In this document: positions 1 through 7,934 of the stretch, piece by piece
How the letters are laid out: each line of letters opens with the position of its first letter
Numbering within the stretch: the stretch's first letter is position 1
DNA from: Ferrovibrio sp046294345
Lineage (GTDB): Bacteria; Pseudomonadota; Alphaproteobacteria; Ferrovibrionales; Ferrovibrionaceae
DNA: 64,000 nucleotides
Direction: 5' to 3'
NCBI GenBank assembly: GCA_046294345.1
Contig: JBKBJT010000014.1
Location: 14,084 to 78,083, forward strand
Translations under genes and position numbers: made by a program
The notes under the pieces: model-generated
The model's input: only the letters and a program-made list of their open reading frames with translations
What the model was told of the DNA's origin: nothing
Databases searched by the model: none

Positions 1-177
1 AAGCGTGGTCCTGCCTATTTGAAAACGGGCAAGATTGTCCGGTATCGAGAATCCGATATTCAAGCCTGGCTTGCCAAGCTGACGATCGCGTCGGATGGAA
101 AGCCGATTCGACGGCTAGGTCGACCGCGAAAGCAGGGCCAGAAACAACAAACGCCAGCGGTATTCGCTGGCGTTTGA
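1..177 (+). CDS. AlpA-like excisionase / MerR-fold DNA-binding protein (C-terminal part)
   Basis: The frame is open from the first base and ends at TGA 175-177, so only about 58 C-terminal residues are present. The visible part reads RGPAYLKTGKIVRYRESDIQAW followed by a basic tail. This is the wing and last helix of the AlpA/excisionase (HTH_17) fold, where the 'YR..DI..WL' pattern is typical. Such proteins bend attachment-site DNA or control the integrase and rep genes of integrative elements. It sits just upstream of the Rep gene, a common arrangement in mobilizable elements. The last codons lie inside a hairpin (151-173). Confidence 0.65.
   Translation, partial: KRGPAYLKTGKIVRYRESDIQAWLAKLTIASDGKPIRRLGRPRKQGQKQQTPAVFAGV
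151..173 (+). terminator. Hairpin overlapping the end of the AlpA-like gene
   Basis: A perfect 9-bp inverted repeat (ACGCCAGCG / CGCTGGCGT) with a 5-base loop, preceded by an A-rich stretch and followed by TTTGAG. It lies inside the last codons of the AlpA-like gene. It resembles a short intrinsic terminator, but the U-tract is only three bases, so attenuation or mRNA protection is equally possible. Confidence 0.5.
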
Positions 178-211
178 GGCCTCGGGCGGGTGCAGCGCTC
201 GGGGCAGAGGT

Positions 212-225
212 CATCTCGCGAGATG
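212..225. promoter_or_regulatory. 14-bp perfect palindrome upstream of rep
   Basis: CATCTCGCGAGATG is self-complementary over 14 bp and sits in the non-coding gap between the AlpA-like gene and rep. It may be an operator or part of the replication-control region. The rest of 178-294 shows nothing else recognisable. Confidence 0.3.
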
Positions 226-294
226 GTGGGATTTTAGCCGTCTCTCCAGTTTTCGCAAGCTCAGGGTCGCGCCTGCCCGGCGAGTACGCCGGCA

Positions 295-1683
295 ATGCCG
301 CGCATTTCCAATATCGAGGCCGACAGCTCGACTCGGGGCCGTCCGCCCTCTCTTGCCCGTAGTGCTATCGCCAGCGGCCGACAGGCCGCGCCAGGCCGCC
401 AGCCGGCGGCCGCAGCGGCGGGCGCAGCCCGTCGCCTTGACAATGGAGGAAAAGCGTTTCCGGGGAGGAGCGCTGAACCCGGATCTAGGGCGCTCGGCAG
501 GCGCAAGCAGAATGGCGACGAGCAGGCATCCATCCGTGTGTCGACGGCGGACGGCCTAACCGTATGGGTTGCCGCCAGCAAGGCCGCCGTTAACCGGCTC
601 AGGACGACTGGGGGACGATATGACCTTCAAGCCTACATCGCAGGTCTTCTCCGGGATCCTGCCACTGGACGCGGGCCGGCCGTGTCTGGCTGTGGGGCCC
701 CAGCCTGGGGGGCGACCAGCATCGGAATTACGTACGATCCCGCCAGGCAGCGCGCCGGTGTGAAACGGATTATCCGGTGTGGATCGAGCTGGTTATGTCC
801 CAACTGTACGATCGCCAAAGCAATTCAGCGTGGGGAGAAGGCAGGCCGGGTGGCGCAGGCCGTCATCGACGGCCGGGATGGGTGGAAGGGCCAAGTCTGG
901 CTCATGACGCTGACCGCTCACCACCATCTCGGTACCTTGTTGGGCGAGATGAAGGAGCATGAGGTAGAAGGCTTTCGCAAAGTTATTTCTGGCAGAGAAT
1001 GGATTCGGATTAAGAGGGAGTTTGGGATCATTGGCCAATTGAAGGCGATCGAAACGCCCTGGTCTTACCTGACGGGCTGGCATGCCCATTTGCATATCCT
1101 ACTGCTGTTCAACCACCGGGATAACGCCCGCGCAGAAGCGGCCTGCCGGGCCATTGTTCAGAGATGGCGGGCCGAGATGAAGCAGCGTGGTCTGCAAACA
1201 TCGCTCGGGGGGCAGGACTATCAACGATGCAGATCGGCGCATCAGGCCGCGGACTACGTAGCAAAAGGCTCGATGGAAATGGCCTTAGGCGCGATTAAGG
1301 AATCGAAGAAGGGATTCAGTGTGTCGCCGCTGGTACTGGCTGAGATGGCCAGGCTCGGCGATAAGGAGGCCCGAGGTCGGTTTATTGAATACTCGCAATG
1401 TATGCCAGGGACGCAGCAGCTTGTTGTTCCACGCAAATTGCAGGATTTCTTAGGCATCGATTTGCGTGATGAAAATGAAAGCCAAGAAGAGGCTATCGAA
1501 TCCGATGATGGCGCACAGGAAGTGGGCTGTGTGCCTACGCTGGATTGGAAGATGATGCGCCAACATCGTTTAGTTGGTAGCTTTATGGAATTAGTCGAGG
1601 AGATGTTCCACGATGGCCGCACATGGCAAAGCACCATTGAACCATGGCTGGTGCGATGGCGAAGTATATGGGACGAAGGTTGA
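295..1683 (+). CDS. rep: Rolling-circle replication initiator (Rep_1-like HUH endonuclease)
   Basis: Initiator that nicks the double-strand origin and starts rolling-circle replication, here probably of the excised circular form of the element. Seen: a Cys cluster C162-x5-C-x2-C171, a beta strand with LMTLTAHHH like motif I, the metal-binding motif WHAHLHILLLF (H263, H265, H267) and the tyrosine motif DYVAKG with Y321 as probable nucleophile. The order and spacing match the pUB110-type Rep family. The first 80 or so residues are low-complexity Ala/Arg/Pro, and no good ribosome site precedes the ATG at 295. A GTG at 538 is a plausible alternative start. Upstream lies the AlpA-like gene; downstream a convergent gene stops 10 bases away. 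Confidence 0.8.
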   Translation: MPRISNIEADSSTRGRPPSLARSAIASGRQAAPGRQPAAAAAGAARRLDNGGKAFPGRSAEPGSRALGRRKQNGDEQASIRVSTADGLTVWVAASKAAVNRLRTTGGRYDLQAYIAGLLRDPATGRGPAVSGCGAPAWGATSIGITYDPARQRAGVKRIIRCGSSWLCPNCTIAKAIQRGEKAGRVAQAVIDGRDGWKGQVWLMTLTAHHHLGTLLGEMKEHEVEGFRKVISGREWIRIKREFGIIGQLKAIETPWSYLTGWHAHLHILLLFNHRDNARAEAACRAIVQRWRAEMKQRGLQTSLGGQDYQRCRSAHQAADYVAKGSMEMALGAIKESKKGFSVSPLVLAEMARLGDKEARGRFIEYSQCMPGTQQLVVPRKLQDFLGIDLRDENESQEEAIESDDGAQEVGCVPTLDWKMMRQHRLVGSFMELVEEMFHDGRTWQSTIEPWLVRWRSIWDEG

Positions 1684-1692
1684 GTGGAAAAA

Positions 1693-2454
1693 TTAGGCGT
1701 CGCGGTGTCCGCCGGCGACAATTTCTTCCACTAAATTGGCAGGCCAGGTAAGACCGAGTTGCGCATCCAAGGGATCCGCACTTGCTAATCGACCGGAATA
1801 GATACCAACAAACTTGGTTGCCGATCCGGGCCCCATACTGACTGATCCGTGCTCCAGCATGTGGGTTCCCCAACTGCGTCGTATAACTGGCGATCCGGAC
1901 ATTCCGGGCCGCCCCGCCGTGTCGATCAAAAAGAATGGTTGGTCCAGGAGAAGCTTTGGCTCAGACGCAATGCTGGCCCTTTTCCAAACGGGCAATGCGG
2001 CAACCCCGATCCCATAGGGATATCCCAAGACGAACACGTCCATCCCAACTTGGATTTCCAAATTATCATTCGCCATCATGTTTATCGGATACATATCCGC
2101 TTCTGCGGGAGGAGCCACTGGGAGAGCAACTACATCTATTTTCGCTCCATGCTGCGGATGGCATAGCCAAAAGGGTCGATGATTTGCATCTCGAATTACG
2201 AGTTGGCCGACCACTCTCTGTCCCAACTTTCCTTTCGCGTTAAACCAAACTTTTATGTTGTTTGGCTCGGCTGCAGTTGGCGATAGATGTTTCCCAGAAA
2301 ATGTGTCTCGGCCCGAGAAGTTGTGCCAATTTGTTATGAGGAAGTAGTTGCTACCACTTTCCCACATAAATGCGGTTCCAGAGCTGAGCCGAGTTTGATC
2401 AAAGTACATTTCTATGGGAACGGTTGATACTGAGTACTGGTCAATAACTATCAT
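1693..2454 (-). CDS. Trypsin-like serine protease (candidate conflict-system component)
   Basis: A 253-residue protein with a chymotrypsin-fold protease core. Seen: SSGTAF then LITNWHNF with the probable catalytic His44, KIDVVALPV with Asp107, VFVLGYPYG, and GRPGMSGSPV with the probable nucleophile Ser186. No signal peptide or membrane segment is visible, so it should act in the cytoplasm, unlike the periplasmic DegP group, and no PDZ domain follows. Cytoplasmic trypsin-like proteases of this size are known as effectors in bacterial conflict systems. It is the last gene of a three-gene minus-strand set, 54 bases after the HEPN-like gene. GC is lower than in the host DNA. Its role in defence is inference. 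Confidence 0.75.
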   Translation of the reverse strand: MIVIDQYSVSTVPIEMYFDQTRLSSGTAFMWESGSNYFLITNWHNFSGRDTFSGKHLSPTAAEPNNIKVWFNAKGKLGQRVVGQLVIRDANHRPFWLCHPQHGAKIDVVALPVAPPAEADMYPINMMANDNLEIQVGMDVFVLGYPYGIGVAALPVWKRASIASEPKLLLDQPFFLIDTAGRPGMSGSPVIRRSWGTHMLEHGSVSMGPGSATKFVGIYSGRLASADPLDAQLGLTWPANLVEEIVAGGHRDA

Positions 2455-2508
2455 CTACCCGCCTCCCATTCTTTTCTTGCAGGCCAGATTTTTTTAATAG
2501 ATTCATGT

Positions 2509-3675
2509 TCAATCTGGTTCGGCGAAGCTCATGCTGAAGACGGGCTGCTCCGTTCCGGCAACGGTGCATTTAGCTGCTATCAAGTTGGCAACAGGATTGC
2601 CTTCAGAAAACCGATCTAGGAACTGCCGCGCAACATATGTTGCCATCTTAGGAGTGAGCTTTGTCCCCGGAACGGAAATATTCATTTGTGCCGACTGCTT
2701 CAGATCGTGGGTTGGATCGTGAAACGTGAATTCAACTTTTAGCGACATAATGGCCCCCACATTTTTGGCATTATCATAGTGCCGCTTCTGCAACTCCTCG
2801 ATAAATATTGGAGAGGCTGCGGCATGGGCAATGTGCCCGGCGATTTCAACTGCAAGCAAGGCCAGTGCCTCTGCTTGTTCCTGGTCATGAGGGAGCCAGG
2901 CATCCTTACGCTTTCTGTTGCCGTGAAAATAGAAACCGCGCTTGTCTACAAGATGCTCTATGACTTGATCGACTGATGGTGAGGAGGCAAGTAGCGCCTC
3001 TGTATCTGAGTTGCGAAACTGCTTAGGCATCACGCACTCGGATACTGCAGTCTGCACTATTGCCCTGAAATCCTGATTTTCGGAAAGAGCTTGTTTCAAT
3101 TGCTCTGACTTGAATTTACCATTGCCGTAAAGAGATTCGATTAAGAGAAACGAATATCTAAATCCATCAATGTATCGCTCTTGAATTAAGGCAGTTCTCG
3201 CCGCGCTAGCAAGCGTAGCTTCGAATCGCGGCGCATCTCCAGACTCTGCTGCCATAATCGAACGTGTAATCATGTCAAACGGGAGCAGAGGGATCGTTTT
3301 AGTGCGTCGAGTACTCATACTCGATATATCAATGGCCTCCTTTTCCTCCTCCCGCTCGGCAGCGTATTCGACATCAACTTCTTTGATGAGAATTTCAATA
3401 TCAAAATAGCATTGGAGATACGAGAAGGCCCTTTCAAGTTGAGCGGTAATAAAAGGGAGAAGGTTGTCGCGTTTTGTGATGATGTGCGGGCCGCCGTTGA
3501 CACCTGCGGCAATCTTGGGTGAAAGGCTTGTTGGCTGGTTGCAGAATACGGCTTCGAATGCGGTTGTCTGCTTGCCATCAGATATTGCGCGAAGCTCGCC
3601 GCCAACCATCGGGACAGGCCAATGATCTTCTAATTGGATTGGCTCTCTCAGCCGAATGATATATCTGGCGCGCAT
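2509..3675 (-). CDS. Uncharacterised protein with HEPN-like Rx4H motif (ApeA-like)
   Basis: A 388-residue protein without a clear family assignment. The C-terminal half is helical and contains YIDGFRYSFLLIESLYG (about 168-184), then KRGFYFHGNRK, giving R246-x4-H251 followed by Gly. This resembles the Rx4-6H active site of HEPN ribonucleases, and the preceding helix resembles the ApeA-like HEPN group found in anti-phage systems. The N-terminal half (1-150) is a separate region with mixed strands and a charged linker (EREEEKE). The base composition is clearly AT-richer than neighbouring host genes, which suggests recent transfer. The gene lies between a small 68-residue gene and the protease gene on the same strand. 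The HEPN assignment is tentative and needs structure-based comparison. Confidence 0.55.
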   Translation of the reverse strand: MRARYIIRLREPIQLEDHWPVPMVGGELRAISDGKQTTAFEAVFCNQPTSLSPKIAAGVNGGPHIITKRDNLLPFITAQLERAFSYLQCYFDIEILIKEVDVEYAAEREEEKEAIDISSMSTRRTKTIPLLPFDMITRSIMAAESGDAPRFEATLASAARTALIQERYIDGFRYSFLLIESLYGNGKFKSEQLKQALSENQDFRAIVQTAVSECVMPKQFRNSDTEALLASSPSVDQVIEHLVDKRGFYFHGNRKRKDAWLPHDQEQAEALALLAVEIAGHIAHAAASPIFIEELQKRHYDNAKNVGAIMSLKVEFTFHDPTHDLKQSAQMNISVPGTKLTPKMATYVARQFLDRFSEGNPVANLIAAKCTVAGTEQPVFSMSFAEPD

Positions 3676-3713
3676 TATGCATTCCCAGTACAGCGTAGTG
3701 TAGCCGAGTGAGA

Positions 3714-3920
3714 CTACAGCTCCATGCCTTGATTGCGGGCTATTTTTCGCCGGACATCACGGACCTTTAGTTCATCCAAGTGGGCTTTAGTCGATTCTTC
3801 TGTGGAGAATGGGAAACCGACCACGCTCTCTCCTTTGTAAAGCCAGTACTTACCATTCAGATCCAGCATAATCCTGTATGGCGGATCTGAATGAATCAAA
3901 ACTTCTTTCTCTGTTGGCAT
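3714..3920 (-). CDS. Small protein of unknown function, first gene of the protease/HEPN set
   Basis: A 68-residue soluble protein, rich in charged residues, with a predicted beta hairpin (YRIMLDLNGKYWLYKGE) followed by a basic helical tail. No family is recognised. It ends 38 bases before the HEPN-like gene on the same strand, so the three genes are probably co-transcribed. It is divergent from the coiled-coil gene at 3986, with 65 bases between the starts. By position it could be a regulator or an inhibitor of its neighbours, but nothing in the sequence proves this. Confidence 0.5.
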   Translation of the reverse strand: MPTEKEVLIHSDPPYRIMLDLNGKYWLYKGESVVGFPFSTEESTKAHLDELKVRDVRRKIARNQGMEL

Positions 3921-3985
3921 GTTTTTGCTCCATTAAGATTGCACCTGATCCAGATAACGGTTCACCGACATGGGGGCAATTAGCA

Positions 3986-4738
3986 ATGACAAATAATGGC
4001 TTGAATAGTGCCGTGCTGGCGGTAATCGCCACGACATCGGCGAACAACGCAATGAGCCAAGCTCGCATCGAGGGGGAGCTACAGGGCGAGAACGCGGGCC
4101 TTCGTGAATGGGTTCGCGAGCTTCAAGGCGCCTTGGCACGGCGGGAAGAGGGGTACAACGACCTCGTTGGGAAATATAACGAGGTGGTCCGTCAGACCAA
4201 TCACAACCTGATTCTGCTGGCTGAGAACCGGCAGCTCCTGGAGGGTTTCATTAAGTCGGACAGCCAACGGGCTGAGCTGGGTAGGCAGGCGTGGGCTATT
4301 CGCCGTGAATGGGCAGTCCGTCTGAACCTGGCGCCAGATCGCTTTATCCCGCCTCCAGTCCGGCAGGAGACGGATATCGAGCAACGTGATCGGCTGATGC
4401 GCGATTATATCAAATCGAAGACGGCGGCGTTGGGGTTCGGACGGCAGTACTGGGTTGTGGTGGGCGTTGACCAGAAATTCCCTACTTTCGACGAGGCACT
4501 CGCGGTCGCACGGGATACCGATCAGTTGAGGCAACAGCGCCTATATCAAGAGGCACTGTCCAGCGAACTCGAGAAGTGGGCCGAAACACTAATATTTCGA
4601 GCCGGCGACCAATTCGGATTGGTCGGATGGCGGCTGAAATTTGATTCCCGACAGGCCGCCGTTGACCTACTGCAGCGGATATTGGTTGAAGGTGAGACAG
4701 TGGTGGCCGAGTTCGCTTCGCTGGAAGAGACGCTATAA
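3986..4738 (+). CDS. Coiled-coil protein of unknown function
   Basis: A 250-residue protein taken from the ATG at 3986, which is preceded by a GGGGGC ribosome site; the frame stays open further upstream, but that part overlaps the divergent small gene. A short hydrophobic N-terminal stretch (SAVLAVIATTSANNAM) is followed by a coiled coil of roughly residues 25-110 (ARIEGELQGENAGLREWVREL onward), then a mixed C-terminal region with an aromatic core (FGRQYWVVVGVDQ). No enzyme motif is recognised. It is element cargo or an accessory gene; its end overlaps the convergent 83-residue gene by six bases. Confidence 0.55.
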   Translation: MTNNGLNSAVLAVIATTSANNAMSQARIEGELQGENAGLREWVRELQGALARREEGYNDLVGKYNEVVRQTNHNLILLAENRQLLEGFIKSDSQRAELGRQAWAIRREWAVRLNLAPDRFIPPPVRQETDIEQRDRLMRDYIKSKTAALGFGRQYWVVVGVDQKFPTFDEALAVARDTDQLRQQRLYQEALSSELEKWAETLIFRAGDQFGLVGWRLKFDSRQAAVDLLQRILVEGETVVAEFASLEETL

Positions 4739-4984
4739 CGCATCCACCCAGTCCAGCGAGGCTAAGGCCTCCTCTACATCGGCTTCAACGCCGATCGGCG
4801 CGGCGGCGCACAGCTCCAGCACTTCTATGGGGCGGGTGAACGGACTGACCGCATCCAGCTTCGCCCGCCATTCCTCCTGCAGTTCCGCTAGGCGCCGTTC
4901 ATATTCGACCAGCACCGGCGCATCAATCAGCACGGGCTGGCAGTTGTCATTCGCGTTCAGAAAAACGGTTGGCGACAGCAGCAT
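4733..4984 (-). CDS. Small acidic protein of unknown function
   Basis: An 83-residue acidic protein with a central helix (VEYERRLAELQEEWRAKL) and an acidic C-terminus. No family is recognised. It is convergent with the coiled-coil gene and divergent from the relaxase region. A long opposite-strand frame over the same bases lacks protein-like composition, so this strand is preferred. It could be an accessory mobilization protein given its position next to the candidate oriT, but this is only positional. Confidence 0.4.
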   Translation of the reverse strand: MLLSPTVFLNANDNCQPVLIDAPVLVEYERRLAELQEEWRAKLDAVSPFTRPIEVLELCAAAPIGVEADVEEALASLDWVDAL

Positions 4985-5007
4985 CTATTCATTCCTTTGT
5001 GGCAGCC

Positions 5008-5025
5008 CTGCGCATCGCTGCGCAG
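5008..5025. repeat. Inverted repeat upstream of the relaxase
   Basis: CTGCGCA-TCGC-TGCGCAG, a perfect 7-bp inverted repeat with a 4-base loop, 24 bases upstream of the start of the divergent small gene. It may be an operator or part of the transfer origin region. Confidence 0.3.
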
Positions 5026-5192
5026 CACTGCGCTATGGTGCGCGTCGTCTCTCTTCAATTCAAGTAAAACGTGGCGCTCATAAAAGTATATCAATTCACC
5101 TGTTCAATCGAATTTCTGAATCTGGTCAAACTTTTACTTTGAATCGCGTGTCGAAAAAAATAAAGTCAAGCGGACACGAAGTGCGCGGTTAT

Positions 5193-5217
5193 ACATTGCT
5201 TGGCAATGTGCGCGTCT
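5193..5217 (+). other. oriT: Candidate origin of transfer (MobQ type)
   Basis: A perfect 7-bp inverted repeat, ACATTGC-TTG-GCAATGT (5193-5209), is followed at once by GCGCGTCT. It lies 34 bases before the relaxase start. Known MobQ origins (RSF1010 type) have the same layout: a short inverted repeat next to a nick region of the form AAATGCGCCCT. The match to that nick core is partial, so the site is a candidate. Confidence 0.4.
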
Positions 5218-5242
5218 TCCGCTGGAGGCGGGCCAATCTGCG

Positions 5243-6496
5243 ATGGCGATTTTTCGAATGTCAGCTCAAGTCATCAGCCGTGCAGTTGGTCGTAGCGCTA
5301 CAGCGGCGGCGGCATATCGGGCCGGAGCGCTGATCGTCGATGAGCGCACTGGGCTGAAGCATGACTACCGTCACAAGGGCAGCGTACTGCATTCAGCTGT
5401 AGTTCTCCCGGATGGGGCACCAGCTTGGTCGCGAGAGGAACTTTGGAACCAAGTCGAACGCATTGAGCGGCGTAGGGACGCGCAGCTCGCCCGCGAATTT
5501 GAACTGGCATTGCCGCGCGAACTGGACCGCCAGCAGCAGATTAAACTCGTTGACCGCTTCATCAGGGCCGAATTTGTAGCACGCGGTATGGCCGTGGATT
5601 GGGCGTTTCACAATCCGATTGCCAGTGATCGACTGCCTCAGCCGCACGCTCATGTCATGACGACGCTACGGTCGGTCGGGCCGGAAGGGCTGACAAATAA
5701 CAAGGATCGGTCGTGGAACGATAAAGCCCTGTTGAACCATTGGCGGGCCAGCTGGGCCGAGCATGTGAATGCGGCGCTTCAAGCGGCTGGACGGCCGGAG
5801 CGTGTAGATCATCGCAGCTTGGCTGACCGGGGTATTGATCGCGAGCCGGAGCCAAAGATCGGCCCTGTGGCAAGGGCTATGGAACGCCGAGGGCGACGGA
5901 CAGACCGTGGTGACGAATGGCGCCAGGCTCGTGAGCGCAACAGCCGTCGCGCTCAGACCCGGGCGCAGAGAATGAAGGAATGGAGGATGAAGGTGGACCA
6001 GAAACAAGTCGACCAGCAGAAACCGCCGCCGCCACAGCAATCTGGCGATCCTAGGCTGCAACGAGTTCGGTCAAAGGCATCTGTACAGCCGATCAAGCGG
6101 GACCGCGGCCCGAAGCTCAGGCCGGATAAAAAAGAGCACTGGTTGACGAAGCTGCAGCGTGAAGCGGCTAAGGCAACTGAGGAGTTGTTTTCAGCAACCG
6201 CCGATAAGTTGGGCCGCCTTCTGTCCAGTGCCCCGCCGCCGCCAGTGAAAGCCAAGCCATCGGCCCGACCGACGGGTCGGCCAGCTCGGAAGTCGATTCT
6301 GAATCAGCCGTTGAATATGGCTGACCTTGCCGTCCAGTTTTCAAAAAGGCCACCACCAGCAGGGCCTAGCGATCCGAATCCCAATCGGACTGCGCCCAAG
6401 CCACCGATGCCGGACGCTGCCCGGCCGGTGCAGCGACCGCTGGCGCCAAAGCGCAATATGGATATGGACGATATGCCAGGGCCGGGAGGTTTTTAA
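5243..6496 (+). CDS. mobA: MobA/MobL-family relaxase (MobQ)
   Basis: DNA relaxase that nicks oriT and pilots the single strand into the recipient. Seen: N-terminal SRAVGRSATAAAAYRAG with Tyr25 as the probable nucleophile, then a metal triad formed by FHN (His123) and PHAHVMTTLR (His135, His137), the HUH fold of the MobA/MobL family. The relaxase domain covers about residues 1-220. The C-terminal 200 residues are basic, proline-rich and low in complexity, and no primase or helicase domain is present. At 417 residues it matches small mobilizable elements rather than the large TraA relaxase-helicases. It overlaps the next gene by one base (TAATG), so the two are translationally coupled. Confidence 0.9.
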   Translation: MAIFRMSAQVISRAVGRSATAAAAYRAGALIVDERTGLKHDYRHKGSVLHSAVVLPDGAPAWSREELWNQVERIERRRDAQLAREFELALPRELDRQQQIKLVDRFIRAEFVARGMAVDWAFHNPIASDRLPQPHAHVMTTLRSVGPEGLTNNKDRSWNDKALLNHWRASWAEHVNAALQAAGRPERVDHRSLADRGIDREPEPKIGPVARAMERRGRRTDRGDEWRQARERNSRRAQTRAQRMKEWRMKVDQKQVDQQKPPPPQQSGDPRLQRVRSKASVQPIKRDRGPKLRPDKKEHWLTKLQREAAKATEELFSATADKLGRLLSSAPPPPVKAKPSARPTGRPARKSILNQPLNMADLAVQFSKRPPPAGPSDPNPNRTAPKPPMPDAARPVQRPLAPKRNMDMDDMPGPGGF

Positions 6497-6981
6497 TGCT
6501 TGAGAAGCACCAAAGGCACCTGAAAACAGGTCAGTTGAAAGCCTATCTGGTCAGCCACCGTGAGGATCTTCCAGCTCCGGCCGAGGTTGCAGCATTCGAA
6601 GCGGATGAACCTTCGAAAGCTAATAAGACCAGAGAGGGGTGGGATAAATTCAATCGGTGGCTAGATGGTCGAGAAGTCGAGCCGCCATTTTGCGATGTGA
6701 AGCCCATCTTGATGGTCCTGCGATGGTTGGCGATTGCATGTCGCATGCCGTGGATCGGATTTGTTGCAGACCTGTTGGATTGGATGCAACAGCGGGAGCA
6801 AAATATTCTGATTGGCGACCGAGAGGCACAGCGCTGGAAAAATCTTAAAGAGGCCCTGGACCGTGAACGCGAAGTCACGCGTCGCAGTCGGGCACTAGAG
6901 GCGGCGCGTGCTGAGTCGGCATTTGAACTACCTAAATCCAAGCCAAAGCCCCCCGCAGCGCCTGTACCTGGCGACTCTTGA
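6496..6981 (+). CDS. Mobilization-associated protein with a hydrophobic segment, unknown function
   Basis: A 161-residue protein whose ATG shares a base with the relaxase stop codon. It has a charged N-terminal half, one hydrophobic segment at about residues 73-95 (PILMVLRWLAIACRMPWIGFV) and a long basic C-terminal helix (LKEALDREREVTRRSRALEAA) that ends in a Lys/Pro tail. The layout fits a relaxosome or coupling accessory protein that could tether the complex to the membrane, in the manner of small Mob proteins. No family is recognised; the function is inferred from coupling with the relaxase. Confidence 0.6.
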   Translation: MLEKHQRHLKTGQLKAYLVSHREDLPAPAEVAAFEADEPSKANKTREGWDKFNRWLDGREVEPPFCDVKPILMVLRWLAIACRMPWIGFVADLLDWMQQREQNILIGDREAQRWKNLKEALDREREVTRRSRALEAARAESAFELPKSKPKPPAAPVPGDS

Positions 6982-6986
6982 GACCC

Positions 6987-7006
6987 GGGCCGCCGCCCGG
7001 CGGCCC
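6987..7006 (+). terminator. GC-rich hairpin after the mobilization genes
   Basis: GGGCCGCCG-CC-CGGCGGCCC is a perfect inverted repeat starting 6 bases after the stop of the preceding gene. There is no T-run, so it may slow RNA decay or act with Rho rather than as an intrinsic terminator. The following stretch to about 7195 is very GC-rich and holds further short palindromes but no gene. Confidence 0.35.
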
Positions 7007-7203
7007 TCCGGGCCGGGTGCATGCAGGACGCGATCACATCTAAGGGGCGTCTAGTTCGAACCGCACGCTTGAGCCATCGAAGCAGCTTCATCATTGCTGC
7101 GGCTCGGCGTCGGGACGCCGCCGGCCGGCCACGGCTCGGGCCTTAGGCCCGGCCTCGCCTCGGCGCTACGCGCCTGCGGCCCTATCGATAGCCAGATAAT
7201 CTT

Positions 7204-7237
7204 TCCGACTATCTCACCATCATACCATCCGACTATC
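7204..7237. repeat. Pair of 10-bp direct repeats in the leader of the 7277 gene
   Basis: TCCGACTATC occurs at 7204-7213 and again at 7228-7237, a 24-bp period (about two helical turns), in an AT-richer patch directly upstream of the gene starting at 7277. The layout suggests a repressor or plasmid-control site. Confidence 0.35.
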
Positions 7238-7276
7238 ATACTTTCGCAGTTATTGAGCCAGCAGGGAGATGTAGGG

Positions 7277-7822
7277 GTGAGCAACAGCGATCCAGTCGAA
7301 CTGGAATCCGGCCATGCTTTCAGACTGCGACTGATGGACGACATGTATCGGAAGCTGCGGCGAGAGCTGAATCGATTTGGTGCAGCAAAGTCATCCCGAG
7401 GGGACCAAATTGACGCGGCGATCAACTTCGCATGGACCGCTTGGCATATGACGGATTGGTTCTGGGAAGCCAGAAAGAAGCATCTGAAGGCGGATCTATC
7501 CCTGAAATCTCTCCAGGGATTCCAAGATTACGTCCGTATGGACAGCTCGGCTTTGGCGGTATGCGATGTGATCGCCAATGCCGCGAAGCATGGTGGCGTT
7601 GCCAAGGCCTACCCGAATAGGCCTCAGGTGGAAACCATCCTGGTCGCGCATCCGGTAGACCGAACAGGCAGCGATGTTGAAATGATCGCCGCTATGATGG
7701 ACCGGAAATGGAGCCTAAAGATCCGCCATGGCGGGAAGTCGGAGCATGCCTATGTGCTGTTCAATAGAGCATATAATCGCTGGCACCGATTCCGAACTCG
7801 CTACCCGCCAGAAGATATATAG
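7277..7822 (+). CDS. Conserved-looking protein of unknown function
   Basis: A 181-residue soluble protein. The GTG at 7277 is chosen because GGGAG lies 8 bases upstream; the longer open frame back to 7094 runs through GC-rich non-coding sequence. The protein is helical, with WHMTDWFWEARKKH, the motif VCDVIANAAKHGG, and a C-terminal half with FNRAYNRWHRF. The 'NAAKH' element recurs in uncharacterised small bacterial proteins of a possible HEPN-like helical fold, but the catalytic Arg is not clear here. It is cargo or an accessory gene of the element. No function is claimed. Confidence 0.55.
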   Translation: MSNSDPVELESGHAFRLRLMDDMYRKLRRELNRFGAAKSSRGDQIDAAINFAWTAWHMTDWFWEARKKHLKADLSLKSLQGFQDYVRMDSSALAVCDVIANAAKHGGVAKAYPNRPQVETILVAHPVDRTGSDVEMIAAMMDRKWSLKIRHGGKSEHAYVLFNRAYNRWHRFRTRYPPEDI

Positions 7823-7845
7823 CGAAATCAATGAATTAGTTGCCT

Positions 7846-7877
7846 ATCCGGAAGAAACATCGTTGTTTCTTCCGGAT
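7846..7877. terminator. Strong hairpin between convergent genes
   Basis: A perfect 13-bp inverted repeat (ATCCGGAAGAAAC / GTTTCTTCCGGAT) with a 6-base loop lies 24 bases after the stop of the 7277 gene and before the convergent TraD-like gene. It is the strongest stem in the element and probably a bidirectional terminator, although no separate T-run follows. Confidence 0.55.
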
Positions 7878-7934
7878 GCTCGTATTCACTTGCATGGCCG
7901 CGTAGCGGCTTGATCGACTAGCGCAGCGCGGAGC

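Noticed and set aside
4641..5333. 230-residue plus-strand frame across the relaxase upstream region
   Set aside because: It is Ser/Arg-rich with no motif, overlaps three supported features and has no ribosome site.
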